Shown: positions 15,666 through 25,124, numbered from the stretch's first letter. The stretch: DNA of 29,196 bases from AP-15 sp035509615 (GCA_035509615.1 DATJLK010000099.1:1-29196); one strand, 5' to 3'. Notes: generated from the sequence alone by a model not told the origin. Program-made: numbers and translations.

Positions 15666-16811
15666 TCAGTTCACAAAGCGGTAGAGTTTGGCGGCGTTGT
15701 CGCAGACAATCTTGCGTCTTGTTGCCGCTGGCAAATGGGCAAGTTCGCGGGCGATGTAGTCTTGAGAGTCCGGCCAGATGCCGTCCGGATGGGGGAAGTC
15801 CGAGGCCCACATGATGTTGTCCTCGCCGATGTCAGAGGCGAGCTTGGTGCCGATCGGGTCGGTCTGGTAGGTGGCGTAGCACTGCCGCCGCCAGTATTCG
15901 CTCGGCCGCATCTTCAGATCGAGTTCCTTGAACTGGTCTTCCCATTCGGCGTCCATCCGGTTCAGGACATAGGGAATCCAGCCGATGCCGGCCTCGCCGA
16001 TGACCACCTTCAGGGTCGGGTGACGCTCGAGCACACCCGAAAAGATCATCGACAGCAGCACATCGGACATCACCATCTGGAAATTGGTGATCCCGGCGGC
16101 GCGGGCGGCGAGCGCGGTCTTGGGGGCGAGCTTTGAGAGATCGGGCCGGTTGCCGCCGCCGATCGTGTGGAAATGCAAGGGCAAGCCGCTCGCCGCGACG
16201 GCAGTCCACACCGGCTCCCACCAGGGATCCCACAGCCGCGCCATGTCGTGCCGGCGCGAGATCTCGACGCCGCGCACCCCGCCGCGGCGGGCGACCCGTT
16301 CGACCTCGCCGACCGCGGCGTCGATGTCGTTGTTCGGGATGCAGGCGAGCCCGGCAAAGCGGTCGGGGTGGGTGTCGCAGAAATCGGCGAGCCAGTCGTT
16401 ATAGATGCGCAGCATCTCGAGTGCCGCCTCGTCGTCGTTGATCCGCTGCGAAGCGCCGAGGATGCCGTACAGGACCTCGGCCTGGACGCCGTCGCGATCC
16501 TGGTCTTTGATCCGCAACTCGGGATCGGTCATGCGGCGAATGCCCTTTTTGCCGTCATCATAGATCCCCTCCGCCGCCATCCGGTCCGAGCGGTGGATCT
16601 TGCCGGGCTCATAGAGCCGGCCGGCCGAGCCCATGCCGTTCATCAGCCCGAATGAGGCGCCCGATGGGGTCACCCATTCCTTGCCGCGCGCGCCGTCGGT
16701 GACACGGGGCATGCGGTCCTTCATCGCCGCCGACGCGTTCTGGGTGAACAGATCGGGCGGCAGCCAGATCAGATCGATATGGCTGTCGGCCGAGATGACA
16801 TCGTATTTCAT
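15666..16811 (-). CDS. Amidohydrolase family protein (ACMSD-like)
   Basis: A 381-residue amidohydrolase of the Amidohydro_2 type, related to aminocarboxymuconate-semialdehyde decarboxylase and similar decarboxylases/hydrolases. Metal-binding positions are visible: D9-S-H11-I-D13 at the first strand (the second position is Asp rather than His), H213/H215 in LHFHTIGG, and D338 in WASDFPHPDG. The GEAGIGWIP segment at 272-280 is typical of the group. These enzymes usually act in aromatic catabolism, but the substrate here is unknown. It is divergent from a CoA-transferase gene, 97 bp away, so the two may share control and a pathway. Confidence 0.87.
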   Translation of the reverse strand: MKYDVISADSHIDLIWLPPDLFTQNASAAMKDRMPRVTDGARGKEWVTPSGASFGLMNGMGSAGRLYEPGKIHRSDRMAAEGIYDDGKKGIRRMTDPELRIKDQDRDGVQAEVLYGILGASQRINDDEAALEMLRIYNDWLADFCDTHPDRFAGLACIPNNDIDAAVGEVERVARRGGVRGVEISRRHDMARLWDPWWEPVWTAVAASGLPLHFHTIGGGNRPDLSKLAPKTALAARAAGITNFQMVMSDVLLSMIFSGVLERHPTLKVVIGEAGIGWIPYVLNRMDAEWEDQFKELDLKMRPSEYWRRQCYATYQTDPIGTKLASDIGEDNIMWASDFPHPDGIWPDSQDYIARELAHLPAATRRKIVCDNAAKLYRFVN

Positions 16812-16908
16812 CGGCGTATCCTCCGTGGCTATCCGGATTTAGCATGACTCGCAAAAGGGGCGCATGCGACCGAAATTTCCCTTTTTAGCGAAGCCGGAGG
16901 CGGACAAA

Positions 16909-18117
16909 GTGACGGGCGAAATACGGGCAAACATGCCGTTGGCCGGGGTGACGGTCATCGATTTCGGTCAGATCTTTCAGGGCCCCTATGCCACCTTGCT
17001 GATGGCCAAGGCCGGAGCTTTTGTGATCAAGATCGAGCCGCCGCGCGGCGAACCCGGGCGCCGCCGCGCCGATCCGGGCAAAAGCGCCACCCTGCCGTTT
17101 GCGATGCTCAACCAGAACAAACACGCGGTGACCTTGAACCTGAAGGAGCCGCGCGGGCGCGAATTGCTGTTCCGGATGGTCCAGCGCGCCGATGTGCTGT
17201 TGGAAAATTTCTCGCCTGGCACGATGGACGACCTCGGTGTCGGCTGGAGCCGGCTGCACCCGGTCAACCCGCGGTTGATCTATGCCACCGGCACCGGCTA
17301 TGGCCTCAGCGGTCCCGATCGCGACAATCTGGCGATGGATATGACGATCCAGGCGGCTTCGGGGATCATGAGCGTCACCGGCTTCCCCGATGGCCCGCCG
17401 GTCAAGGCCGGCCCGACACTCGTCGATTTCATGGGCGGAATTCATCTTTATGCCGGGGTCGTTACCGCCCTATATGATCGCGATCGCAGCGGTGTCGGGC
17501 GGCTCGTCGAAGTCGCGATGCAGGAGACGGTGTGGCCAAGTTTGGCCGGCAGCTTTGATTTTTACTATCGCACCGGCGAGATCCCGCCGCGTACCGGCAA
17601 CCGGCAAGCCGGGCTCAACAGCGCGCCCTACAATGTGTTTGCGACCAATGACGGGCATGTCGCGATCCACGTTGTGACCGAGGCGCATTTCCAGAATTTG
17701 CTGAAGGCGATGGGGCGTGAGGATTTGGCGGACGATCCGCGCTTTGCAACCAATGCCGGCCGCGTCGCCCATATGGACGAAACCGATGCGCTGGTCGGCG
17801 AGTGGACCCGCACGCTCGGCAAGATGGAGGTGTTCGCGATCACCAAAGAGTACCGCATCCCGTGCGCGCCGGTGCGCTTGGCACCGGAGGTCCTGAACGA
17901 CCCGCACATGCATCAGCGCGGGATGCTCGAACGGATCAATCACCCCGAACTGGGTGAGATCGTTGTGCCGTCGACACCGTTGCGCCTGCACGGCACCGGT
18001 AAGGTCGGGGCCGGCATCAGCCCGACGATCGGCCAGCACAATGACGAAATCTATGGCGGGTGGCTCGGGCTTTCGGCGGCGGAGATCGCCGATCTGCGCG
18101 CCGGCGGGGTGATTTAG
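16909..18117 (+). CDS. Class III CoA-transferase (CaiB/BaiF family)
   Basis: A family III acyl-CoA:carboxylate CoA-transferase, 402 residues from the GTG at 16909. That start has GGAGG (16896-16900) eight bases upstream and leaves nine residues before the conserved MPLAGVTVIDFGQ; an ATG at 16864 would add 15 residues. The catalytic aspartate is D144 in LAMDMTIQA, followed by ASGIMSVTG. The GPYATLLMAKAGAFVIKIE and NLKEPRGRELLF segments are typical. Such enzymes activate small organic acids with CoA; substrate unknown. The gene is divergent from the amidohydrolase. Its stop codon lies inside the first unit of a 21-bp tandem repeat. Confidence 0.92.
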   Translation: MTGEIRANMPLAGVTVIDFGQIFQGPYATLLMAKAGAFVIKIEPPRGEPGRRRADPGKSATLPFAMLNQNKHAVTLNLKEPRGRELLFRMVQRADVLLENFSPGTMDDLGVGWSRLHPVNPRLIYATGTGYGLSGPDRDNLAMDMTIQAASGIMSVTGFPDGPPVKAGPTLVDFMGGIHLYAGVVTALYDRDRSGVGRLVEVAMQETVWPSLAGSFDFYYRTGEIPPRTGNRQAGLNSAPYNVFATNDGHVAIHVVTEAHFQNLLKAMGREDLADDPRFATNAGRVAHMDETDALVGEWTRTLGKMEVFAITKEYRIPCAPVRLAPEVLNDPHMHQRGMLERINHPELGEIVVPSTPLRLHGTGKVGAGISPTIGQHNDEIYGGWLGLSAAEIADLRAGGVI

Positions 18118-18169
18118 AAACAGGGTCGGGTGATTTAGAAAAAGGGTAGGGTGATTTTAAAAAACCGAC
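18107..18169. repeat. Three 21-bp tandem repeats at the CoA-transferase stop
   Basis: Units at 18107-18127, 18128-18148 and 18149-18169 begin GGGTGATTTAGAAA. Units 1 and 2 differ at two positions and unit 3 is degenerate towards its end. Since 21 is a multiple of three, units 1 and 2 repeat the terminal codons GTG-ATT-TAG in frame, giving duplicated stop codons. Confidence 0.92.
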
Positions 18170-18517
18170 ATTTGACGTCTTCGTCGGCGCGCCATCCCGA
18201 CGAACTCGCCATCCCGGCAAAGCGGCGGCGGGGGATCGCAGGTACGGGCGGAGGCCGCCGAGGCAACGCGCGTCCCTCAAGTGTCCGCTTTCACCGAATG
18301 ACGAATAGCGGTCGCTATTTTGTGATCGATATATCGTCGGGCTCTGATCGATTATTTTTTTAGGTCAGGTGTCATTACCTACAAAAGACTTGACTTCAGG
18401 TCATCGACAAAGAACAAGTAAACACTCAATTTTCCTTTTCCACGGCGGTTTATTGCCGAGATTGATTGCGCCTGATCGTCGCGCCACCGCAGAATTCTTT
18501 TTCAGGCTGTGATGGTA
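18170..18517. other. AT-rich intergenic region
   Basis: About 350 bases with falling GC towards the tRNA. The short palindromes AATAGCG-GT-CGCTATT (18304-18319) and CGATATATCG (18327-18336) are followed by an A/T stretch. Two copies of CGCCATCCCG lie near 18188-18220. No gene is seen. The first palindrome, followed by TTTG, might end transcription from the CoA-transferase gene, but it is weak. Confidence 0.5.
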
Positions 18518-18592
18518 TGGTGCCGGGTGAGGGATTCGAACCCCCGACCTTCGGTTTACAAAACCGCTGCACTGCCACTGTGCTAACCCGGC
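18518..18592 (-). tRNA. tRNA-Thr(TGT)
   Basis: On the minus strand a cloverleaf begins GCCGGGT and closes with ACCCGGC, discriminator A and an encoded CCA (18518-18520). The anticodon loop reads TTTGTAA, giving anticodon TGT (plus-strand ACA at 18558-18560), which reads ACA codons. The T-arm GGGGGTTCGAATCCC and D-arm AGCACAGTGGCAGTGC are normal. Including CCA it is 75 bases. Threonine identity follows from the anticodon and resemblance to alphaproteobacterial tRNA-Thr. Confidence 0.95.
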
Positions 18593-18703
18593 ATCGCTCA
18601 GTAGGGCGATTTCAGTGTTCCGGCGGGCCCCGTTTCTTAGCAGATCCCGGCGAGGCGTACAAATCGCGGATTGTAATCCAAGCATAGAGCGGTAGATGTT
18701 CGG

Positions 18704-20104
18704 CTATTCGATCAACGGGATGCGGATGGACGCCCGCCGGCGACTCCAGAGATAGGGCACAATGCCGATCGCGATGCTGCCGGCGCCGAGGATATTGGTG
18801 GTGAGGTCGAAGTTTGGTATGCTGTACACGGCCGTGCCAAGACAGAAGACGACACCGACCAAGGGCCAGGCAAGCAGAAAAATGAATTCGCCGATGCTTG
18901 TCAGCGCCGCCGCTCGGAAATACCAGGCACAAGCAAGACCAGTCAGCCCGTAATAAAAAGCGACCTGAAAACCGACGGCGTTGACCGTGTCGTCGACGAC
19001 CGTCTTGATGCCGTCCAGGCATGAGGAGCCGAATAGCAGGGCAAGACCGAGCCCGGTGATCAGCAGCGTGGCGACCCAGGGGGTGCGATAGGCCGGATGC
19101 AGTCGGCCATAGCGCGCCGGCATCACTTTGTCACGACTCATCGAGAACAATGTGCGGGTGAACTGCAGGATCGAGGTCTCCAGCGTGCCGATCGTACTCA
19201 GCATGACGGCAACAACCGCCAGATAATCCCAGGGATGTGGCATCAGCTTGTGGGCTACAACGGCAACGATGCTGATGCTGGCATGGCTGATTTCCGCGGT
19301 GCTCAGCAGCCACAATGCCAGGACATTGAAGCCGACCAGCAGCAGGACCACGATCCCGACGGCGACAACGCTGCCGGCGCCGGCGATGCGGGCGCCGTTG
19401 CGGGTTTCCTCGTTCAGATTGGCGGTGACGTCCCAGCCGCTTATGGCGAAGAGGGCAGTCGCAGCGCCGCTCGCGAAGAGAGCCGGGGTGAACCCTGCCC
19501 CGGTGATCCAGGCGGTAGTAAAGGCATGGGCCGGCGGCGGCGCGAAGCCCATCGCCGCCAGAGCGAAGAGCAGCGCCAGCACTCCGACCTCGACCAGTGT
19601 AAACCCGATCTGCAGGTAGCTGCTGAGCTTGATCCCCTTGGCGACAACCGCACCTATCGTCACGAGCCAGGCGGCGGCCACTAGGGTGACGGCACCCTGG
19701 CTGCCGACGTGATCGGGCGCCAGCAGCTTTAAGGTCGCCGCGGCGGCGGGCAGGGTGCCGGAGACCATGAACACGACGGAACTGATGATTAGCGCCCAGC
19801 CCGCGAAAAACCCGAGCGCCGGCGAGAAAATCGCCGCGACCCAGGCATAGGAGGCGCCGGCGTCGACGACGAGGCGGTTCAACCGGCGGAAGGCAAAGGC
19901 GATGCCAAACATGATCAGCCCGCAATACAGCAGACTGGCGGGTGCCAATACGCCGACCGCGCCGATCAATGTCGCCGTGCTCGCCGCAACGCTATAGGCA
20001 GGGCCGCTTCCGGCGATACCCATGATCACGGATTCCGCGAAACCGAGCGAGTTGGCTTGAAGTCCCTGGTTTTCCCGGGGTTCGTCAGCCGGCGTCATTT
20101 GCAT
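18704..20104 (-). CDS. APC superfamily amino acid permease
   Basis: An integral membrane transporter of about 466 residues with roughly 12 hydrophobic helices. The N-terminal part has the APC signature: SLGFAESVIMGIAGSGPAYS, with the unwound helix-1 GxG region. Further along lie the SGWDVTANLNEETRN loop typical of helix 6 and the LSTIGTLETSILQFTRTLFSMSRDKVMP segment. It likely imports amino acids or amines by proton or sodium symport; substrate not predictable. I place the start at ATG 20104 (MQMTPADEPRE); the frame stays open to 20254, adding 50 residues that do not look like transporter. It is divergent from nadQ. Confidence 0.88.
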   Translation of the reverse strand: MQMTPADEPRENQGLQANSLGFAESVIMGIAGSGPAYSVAASTATLIGAVGVLAPASLLYCGLIMFGIAFAFRRLNRLVVDAGASYAWVAAIFSPALGFFAGWALIISSVVFMVSGTLPAAAATLKLLAPDHVGSQGAVTLVAAAWLVTIGAVVAKGIKLSSYLQIGFTLVEVGVLALLFALAAMGFAPPPAHAFTTAWITGAGFTPALFASGAATALFAISGWDVTANLNEETRNGARIAGAGSVVAVGIVVLLLVGFNVLALWLLSTAEISHASISIVAVVAHKLMPHPWDYLAVVAVMLSTIGTLETSILQFTRTLFSMSRDKVMPARYGRLHPAYRTPWVATLLITGLGLALLFGSSCLDGIKTVVDDTVNAVGFQVAFYYGLTGLACAWYFRAAALTSIGEFIFLLAWPLVGVVFCLGTAVYSIPNFDLTTNILGAGSIAIGIVPYLWSRRRASIRIPLIE

Positions 20105-20411
20105 CTGGTCCCGGAGCGTGATGATCGATCCCTTCCTGTCGCCAGCGTCGGCGATCCGGATGCGCTGATAGCTGCCATTCCATGCGTCGCCAAAGATGAG
20201 GACCTTGACCAGACTTGGCGGGGCCGATGCAGACAGCGGGACCCCGGTTTCCACCGGAAAGACAAGGATCGAGTGTCATAAGCTGACCAAACACCGGCCG
20301 GCAACGGAGGAAGCCGCAGCTTCAGGGTGGGTATAGCCCCTTTTGCACCGGAATTGTGCTATGGAGTGCGTCGAGAGTGCATCGGCTCTATCCCGGAAGC
20401 GATTGGAAGGA
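20105..20411. other. Divergent intergenic region between permease and nadQ
   Basis: About 307 bases if both preferred starts are right. The permease frame is open through half of it (to 20254). A possible -10-like TATAGC lies near 20334. No further gene is recognised. Operators for NadQ autoregulation, if any, would be expected here. Confidence 0.4.
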
Positions 20412-21419
20412 ATGCAGAGCGCTACGGCCGATTTGGCGGCACCAATCTCACCGCCGGCCCGGCGCGCCGGCAGCGAGGCATCGCTGGCGATCCGCCTCAG
20501 CGCTGTCATCATCGCCGCGACGATTGACGAGCCGCGCGTGCTGACGGTGCGGATCGGTGATGCGGTCGCGGCGCTGCCGTCCGGACCGCTCGAAGTCGAG
20601 CATCGCACCCTCGAAGTCGGGTTGCGCGCCTGGGTCGAGCGGCAAACCGGCCAGCGCCTCGGTTATGTCGAGCAACTCTACACCTTTGGCGATCGCGACC
20701 GGGTCGAAACCGGAGACAGCCGGCCAAACCGGGTGTTGACCGTCGCCTATCTCGCCCTGGTGCGCGAAGTGCAACCGGGCGGCGGCGTCGAAGCGGTATG
20801 GCAAAGCTGGTACCGCCATTTTCCTTGGGAGGATTGGCGCGACGGCAAGCCGGCGGCACTGGGCCCGCTCGAGAAGCGGCTGGTACACTGGGCCGAGGCC
20901 GCCTCAACCGAAGTCGAACGCCGGCTGCGCGGCGAGCGCTTCCGGCTCGCCTTTGCGGCTGGGTGGAACGAGGAGTTGGTCCTCGAACGCTACGAGCTCC
21001 TGTATGAAGCCGGGCTGGTCGAGGAAGCCCGCCGCGGCCGCGCGCGAATCCCGGCCGGCGATGACGCGCCGGTGTCGGGGGTGGCGATGTTTGCCGATCA
21101 TCGCCGCATCCTTGCCACTGCGATCGGCCGGCTGCGCGGCAAGATCAAATACCGCCCGGTGGTCTTTGAGCTGATGCCGCCGTCTTTCACCCTGCTGCAA
21201 TTGCAGCGCACGGTCGAAGCGCTCTCTGGCGTACGCCTGCACAAGCAGAATTTCCGCCGCCTGGTCGAGCAGCAAGGCCTCGTCGAAGAAACCGGCGGGA
21301 TTTCCGCCGAGACCGGCGGACGCCCCGCCCGTCTCGTCCGCTTTCGCCGCGAAGTCCTGCTCGAACGCCCCGCCCCGGGACTGCGCCTGCGCGCTGCCCG
21401 CCGCGCCGCCGGCGGCTAG
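20412..21419 (+). CDS. nadQ: NadQ-like transcriptional regulator of NAD metabolism
   Basis: A 335-residue protein that I match to the COG4111 family, described by comparative genomics as NadQ, the regulator of NAD synthesis genes in alphaproteobacteria. The N-terminal two thirds have a Nudix-like sensing region (LEVGLRAWVERQTGQRLGYVEQLYTFGD) without a complete Nudix box. The C-terminal part (FELMPPSFTLLQLQRTVEALSGVRLHKQNFRRLVE) is the winged-helix seen in NrtR-type regulators. The start is ATG 20412; TTG 20343 and ATG 20361 are in-frame alternatives. No nad genes are nearby, so its targets are elsewhere. The identification rests on recalled family resemblance. Confidence 0.7.
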   Translation: MQSATADLAAPISPPARRAGSEASLAIRLSAVIIAATIDEPRVLTVRIGDAVAALPSGPLEVEHRTLEVGLRAWVERQTGQRLGYVEQLYTFGDRDRVETGDSRPNRVLTVAYLALVREVQPGGGVEAVWQSWYRHFPWEDWRDGKPAALGPLEKRLVHWAEAASTEVERRLRGERFRLAFAAGWNEELVLERYELLYEAGLVEEARRGRARIPAGDDAPVSGVAMFADHRRILATAIGRLRGKIKYRPVVFELMPPSFTLLQLQRTVEALSGVRLHKQNFRRLVEQQGLVEETGGISAETGGRPARLVRFRREVLLERPAPGLRLRAARRAAGG

Positions 21420-21630
21420 GGACGGCATCACAGGGTTTGGCGAAGGCAGCCAAAAGGTTGCGTCATCCAAAAAACGGGTGCTCGATCCTCCATCTTCCGA
21501 CGACCGGGCAATCGATCGGGATTCCGGCCCGCACAGCGGCATCGGAAGAGCGAACTCCGCTCGATCAGACCGGCGCCAGTCCGGCTCCGACATCCGGAAA
21601 ATGGAATAGGCCTGACTTGCATTATCCAGA

Positions 21631-23187
21631 CTAGCGGAGCGAGGCCGCGCCCGGTCTGGAAGCGGGCGAGCTTTCAGGGAGCGTGCGCTGGCGACGGTAG
21701 GAGAGGGCTTCGGCGATGTGGCGACGGCCAACGATTGCGGCGCCTTCGAGATCGGCCAAGGTGCGGGCAACGCGGATGACGCGGTGATAGCCGCGCGCCG
21801 ACAGCCGCAGCCGCTCGGCGGCGCGCACCAGCAACGCGCGGCCTTCGGGATCGGGGGCGGCGAATTCGTCGAGAAGTGCCCCGTCGGCCTCGGCATTGAT
21901 GCGGATCGGGTGGTCGCCGGTCGCGTCGGCATAGCGTGCAGCTTGGCGCCGGCGCGCGGCGGCGACCCGCTTGGCGACCGCGGCGGTGCCCTCAGAGGGC
22001 GGCGGCAAGGCGAGATCGGCGGCTGAGACCGCCGGCACGTCGATGTGGAGATCGATGCGGTCGAGCAGCGGCCCCGACAGGCGGCTCTGATACTCCTCGG
22101 CGCAGCGCGGGGCGCGGCCGCAGGCCTCTTCGGCGAAGTGGCCGCAGCGGCACGGGTTCATCGCCGCGATCAGCTGAAACCGCGCTGGGTAGGTCACATG
22201 GCCATTGGCTCGGGCGATGCTCACATGGCCGGTTTCGAGCGGCTGGCGCAAGGCTTCGAGGGCGTTGCGGTTGAATTCGGGCAGTTCGTCGAGAAACAGG
22301 ACGCCCTGATGCGCGAGCGAGATCTCGCCCGGCCGGGCCCGCACGCCGCCGCCGATCAATGCCGGCAGCGAGGCGGAATGATGCGGGTCGCGAAACGGCC
22401 GCTCGCGGGTCAGCCCGTTGCCGCGCAATCCGCCGGCCACTGATTGGATCATGCCGAGCTCGAGCGCCTCGGCCGGTTCGAGCGGCGGCAACAACGCCGG
22501 CAGGCGGGCGGCAAGCATCGACTTGCCCGATCCCGGCGGCCCGACCATCAAGAGGTTGTGACCGCCGGCGGCGGCGATCTCGAGCGCGCGCTTGGCACTC
22601 TCCTGACCTTTGACGTCGCGCAGATCGAGCCCGGCCATGGTCGAGGCGGCAAGCCGCGGCTCGGGTGGCGGCAACAGCTGGCTGCCCTTGAAATGGTTGA
22701 CGATCGCCAAGAGGCTGGGCGCTGCGATGACCTCGATTTCACCGGCCCACGCCGCCTCGCCGCCGCATGCGACCGGACAGATCAGCGCGCTGTCGTGAGC
22801 GGCGGCAAAAAGGCCGGCGATCAGCACTCCGGCGACACTGGTGATCGAACCGTCGAGCGACAGCTCGCCCAGTGCCGTGTGATTGGCGATTTCGTCGGCC
22901 GGCAACGCCGCCATCGCGACCAGCAAGGCCAAGGCGATCGGCAGATCGAAATGGCTGCCCTCCTTGAGGACATCGGCCGGGGCGAGATTGATGGTGATGC
23001 GCTTTGGCGGCAATGACAGGCCGAGCGAGTTCAGCGCCGAACGGACCCGCTCGCGCGATTCCGCGACTGCCTTGTCCGGCAGACCGACAATCGTGAACGC
23101 CGGCAGGCCGGAGGAGATCGTCACCTGGGTTTCGACCTCGATGACCTCGATCCCGTGGAACGCCACCGTGCGAACCTGCGCGGCCAT
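21631..23187 (-). CDS. comM: YifB/ComM family Mg-chelatase-like AAA ATPase
   Basis: A 518-residue protein. Residues 1-170 are the Lon-protease-like ChlI domain (SSGLPAFTIVGLPDKAVAESRERV and GSHFDLPIALALL). Next comes the Mg-chelatase-type AAA+ ATPase with Walker A GPPGSGKS (216-223) and Walker B VLFLDE (296-301). A four-cysteine cluster lies at 346, 348, 356 and 362 (NPCRCG...C...C). ComM is a branch-migration helicase that widens recombination during natural transformation, and it exists in many non-competent bacteria. The length is normal. It ends about 200 bp from nadQ, convergent. Confidence 0.94.
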   Translation of the reverse strand: MAAQVRTVAFHGIEVIEVETQVTISSGLPAFTIVGLPDKAVAESRERVRSALNSLGLSLPPKRITINLAPADVLKEGSHFDLPIALALLVAMAALPADEIANHTALGELSLDGSITSVAGVLIAGLFAAAHDSALICPVACGGEAAWAGEIEVIAAPSLLAIVNHFKGSQLLPPPEPRLAASTMAGLDLRDVKGQESAKRALEIAAAGGHNLLMVGPPGSGKSMLAARLPALLPPLEPAEALELGMIQSVAGGLRGNGLTRERPFRDPHHSASLPALIGGGVRARPGEISLAHQGVLFLDELPEFNRNALEALRQPLETGHVSIARANGHVTYPARFQLIAAMNPCRCGHFAEEACGRAPRCAEEYQSRLSGPLLDRIDLHIDVPAVSAADLALPPPSEGTAAVAKRVAAARRRQAARYADATGDHPIRINAEADGALLDEFAAPDPEGRALLVRAAERLRLSARGYHRVIRVARTLADLEGAAIVGRRHIAEALSYRRQRTLPESSPASRPGAASLR

Positions 23188-23471
23188 GTCGTTACCCGCT
23201 TTTTAACCCAGAGCGGACTTTAGATCGGTTGCTGTCGTGACGCCAGCGTTGCGGCGGCAGGCGGCGTACACTCCCTGCGCGAGTTATGCAGCCGCTGTGC
23301 CGCGGTGGTCACGCTTGGGCGAAAGGTGGCTTGGCGGCGTGGAGTAGGGGGGTGCACACACTCCGGGCGCGATCGCGTGGCGGGTCATAAGGACAGATGG
23401 CCTCTGCCGGCGATCGTCGGCGCGCAATCGCTTTGTTGCTGCGGATGCCAAATTCGGCCATCACCCGGGGA
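23188..23471. other. Intergenic region, no gene seen
   Basis: These 284 bases between the rhodanese gene's 3' end and the comM start hold frames on both strands without ribosome sites or familiar products. The comM promoter must lie here, but I see no clear elements. Confidence 0.45.
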
Positions 23472-25073
23472 TCACCACCGGTGGAGATTAAAGCCGGCGA
23501 GGCCATCAGCGGCGATTGCCGCAGGCAATTCGGTTTCCCAGCGCAGATACGCCTCCATCGCGGCGCGATTGCCGACATGGCGATCATGGTTCCAGAACAG
23601 ATAGTCGATGCGCTCAGGGTCGGGCGGGTCGTCCGGGCTTGCCACGAGCGGCAGGCCGGCCTCGCGCCATGCCTCGCTGCCGCGGGCCACCATCGCCAGG
23701 CGCGCGCCGGAGAGTTCATCGATATCGATGGCGGCGAGTTGGGCGCTCAGCGGGTCGCTGGCGAACAACACGATCCGGGAGGCCGCGAGCACCGCGGATT
23801 CTAGCCGGTCGAGCCGCGCGCGGGTGGCCCATACCGCACTGGGCGGATGGCCCGAGCGAAAGCCGGCACTCGCCTCGAGCGAGACGGCTGCAGCACCCGC
23901 CGCGAGCCACTCCGCCGCCACGGCGGGTGCGAGTTCCGGCAATTGCGGTAGAGCGACGGCTGGCGACGGCGCCGCTGTTCCCCGCTCCAGGGCGATATTG
24001 TCGAGTGCCTGATCCAGAACCTGCACGTCCCAACCCATCTGCTGGAGCCAATGCGCAGTCATGATTGCGCGGGTGCCGGTATCGTCGACCAGTACCAGGC
24101 GCGCGCCGCGGGTGCCCACCCAGCGGTCGATCGCCTGCACCAACTGTCCGCCCGGCGCCGAGGCCGAGCCTGGCAGATGGCCCGCGGCGAATTCCTGCGG
24201 CGTGCGGATATCGAGCAGGTAGGTCGTCCGCCGGTCGGCCTCGGCCTGCCAGCGAGCGAGTGTAGCGTGATCAATATGGCGGACCTGAAAGCGCACCTCG
24301 ACTTCGGCCGCGCGCTGGCGCGCGATCATGGCAGCCTCGGCGCTGACCGGCGGCAGGTCATCGCCGCCGCCGCTTTCCAGATCAAGGCCGGCCAGCCGCC
24401 AGCCCTGGGTCCCGCCGGCCAGCGCCATGACCCGGTTCGGTACGCCGGCATTGATCAGGGATTGCGCGCCGATGATCCCGCGGGTCCGCCCGGCGCAGGA
24501 GACGACAACCAGCGTTTCGGGCGACGGCACGGCGTCGGCAAAGCGATGCACCAATTCGACGCCGGGGCAGGGCAGGGCGCCCGGCACGTGAAACCGCGCG
24601 TATTCGTCGAGCGGGCGGCTGTCGAGGACAACCACCTGATGCCCCGAGCGGCGCAGCCGGTCGAGTTCGTCGGCGGTAATCGCCGGCGTCGCAGCTTCGT
24701 GCTCGATGATCTCGGCAAAGGCCTTGCTCGGCACGTTGCTGCTCGGAAACAGGTGATAGCCGGCCGCCGCCCAGGCCGGGGCGCCGCCCTCCAGCACATG
24801 GATATCGGTGTAACCGAGCGCCGCGAGCCGGCGTGCCGCCTTTTGGCTGATCCCGTCGCCATCATCGACAAGAACGATTTGGCAGGAACGCCGCGGCACC
24901 AATCGGGCGATGTCAAGTTCGAGACGGCTGTAGGGCAGGTTGACCGCCAAGAGCGGATGACCCTCGCCATGCTGGCCCTCCTCGCGGACATCGATAAAGG
25001 CAGTTTCGTCATCCCTGGCGAGCCATGCTCGGACGACCGCAACATTGACCGGCGCGACCGGGTACGAATTCAT
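23472..25073 (-). CDS. Four-domain rhodanese-like protein
   Basis: A 533-residue protein made of four consecutive rhodanese-homology domains, roughly 10-108, 130-232, 265-358 and 380-475. Only the second keeps the catalytic loop with a persulfide cysteine (C193 in SCAGRTRG). The first and third have LVDDGDG and LVDDTGTR in the loop with Asp instead of Cys, and the fourth is degenerate. It probably transfers sulfur through one site while the other domains act structurally or as regulatory modules. No signal peptide is seen, so it is cytoplasmic. The start ATG 25073 follows GAGGG. It lies 111 bp after an HpnR-like gene on the same strand and may be cotranscribed with it. Confidence 0.88.
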   Translation of the reverse strand: MNSYPVAPVNVAVVRAWLARDDETAFIDVREEGQHGEGHPLLAVNLPYSRLELDIARLVPRRSCQIVLVDDGDGISQKAARRLAALGYTDIHVLEGGAPAWAAAGYHLFPSSNVPSKAFAEIIEHEAATPAITADELDRLRRSGHQVVVLDSRPLDEYARFHVPGALPCPGVELVHRFADAVPSPETLVVVSCAGRTRGIIGAQSLINAGVPNRVMALAGGTQGWRLAGLDLESGGGDDLPPVSAEAAMIARQRAAEVEVRFQVRHIDHATLARWQAEADRRTTYLLDIRTPQEFAAGHLPGSASAPGGQLVQAIDRWVGTRGARLVLVDDTGTRAIMTAHWLQQMGWDVQVLDQALDNIALERGTAAPSPAVALPQLPELAPAVAAEWLAAGAAAVSLEASAGFRSGHPPSAVWATRARLDRLESAVLAASRIVLFASDPLSAQLAAIDIDELSGARLAMVARGSEAWREAGLPLVASPDDPPDPERIDYLFWNHDRHVGNRAAMEAYLRWETELPAAIAADGLAGFNLHRW

Positions 25074-25105
25074 GTTTCCCTCTACATCACTTGCTTTGCA
25101 GGTTT

Positions 25106-25124
25106 GGCCAGGTCAGGCCTGGCC
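25106..25124 (-). terminator. Short hairpin between HpnR-like and rhodanese genes
   Basis: GGCCAGG and CCTGGCC pair perfectly over seven bases around the loop TCAGG. On the minus strand it lies after the HpnR-like gene and before the rhodanese start, with no U-run. It may be a weak terminator or a processing site. Confidence 0.3.

Noticed and set aside
15151..15810. 219-codon minus-strand frame over the hairpin-rich block
   Set aside because: Its product is low-complexity and its right end overlaps the amidohydrolase gene in another frame.
18466..18687. Short frame with GEGFEPPTFGLQNR
   Set aside because: It is the familiar spurious translation of a tRNA gene and its flank.
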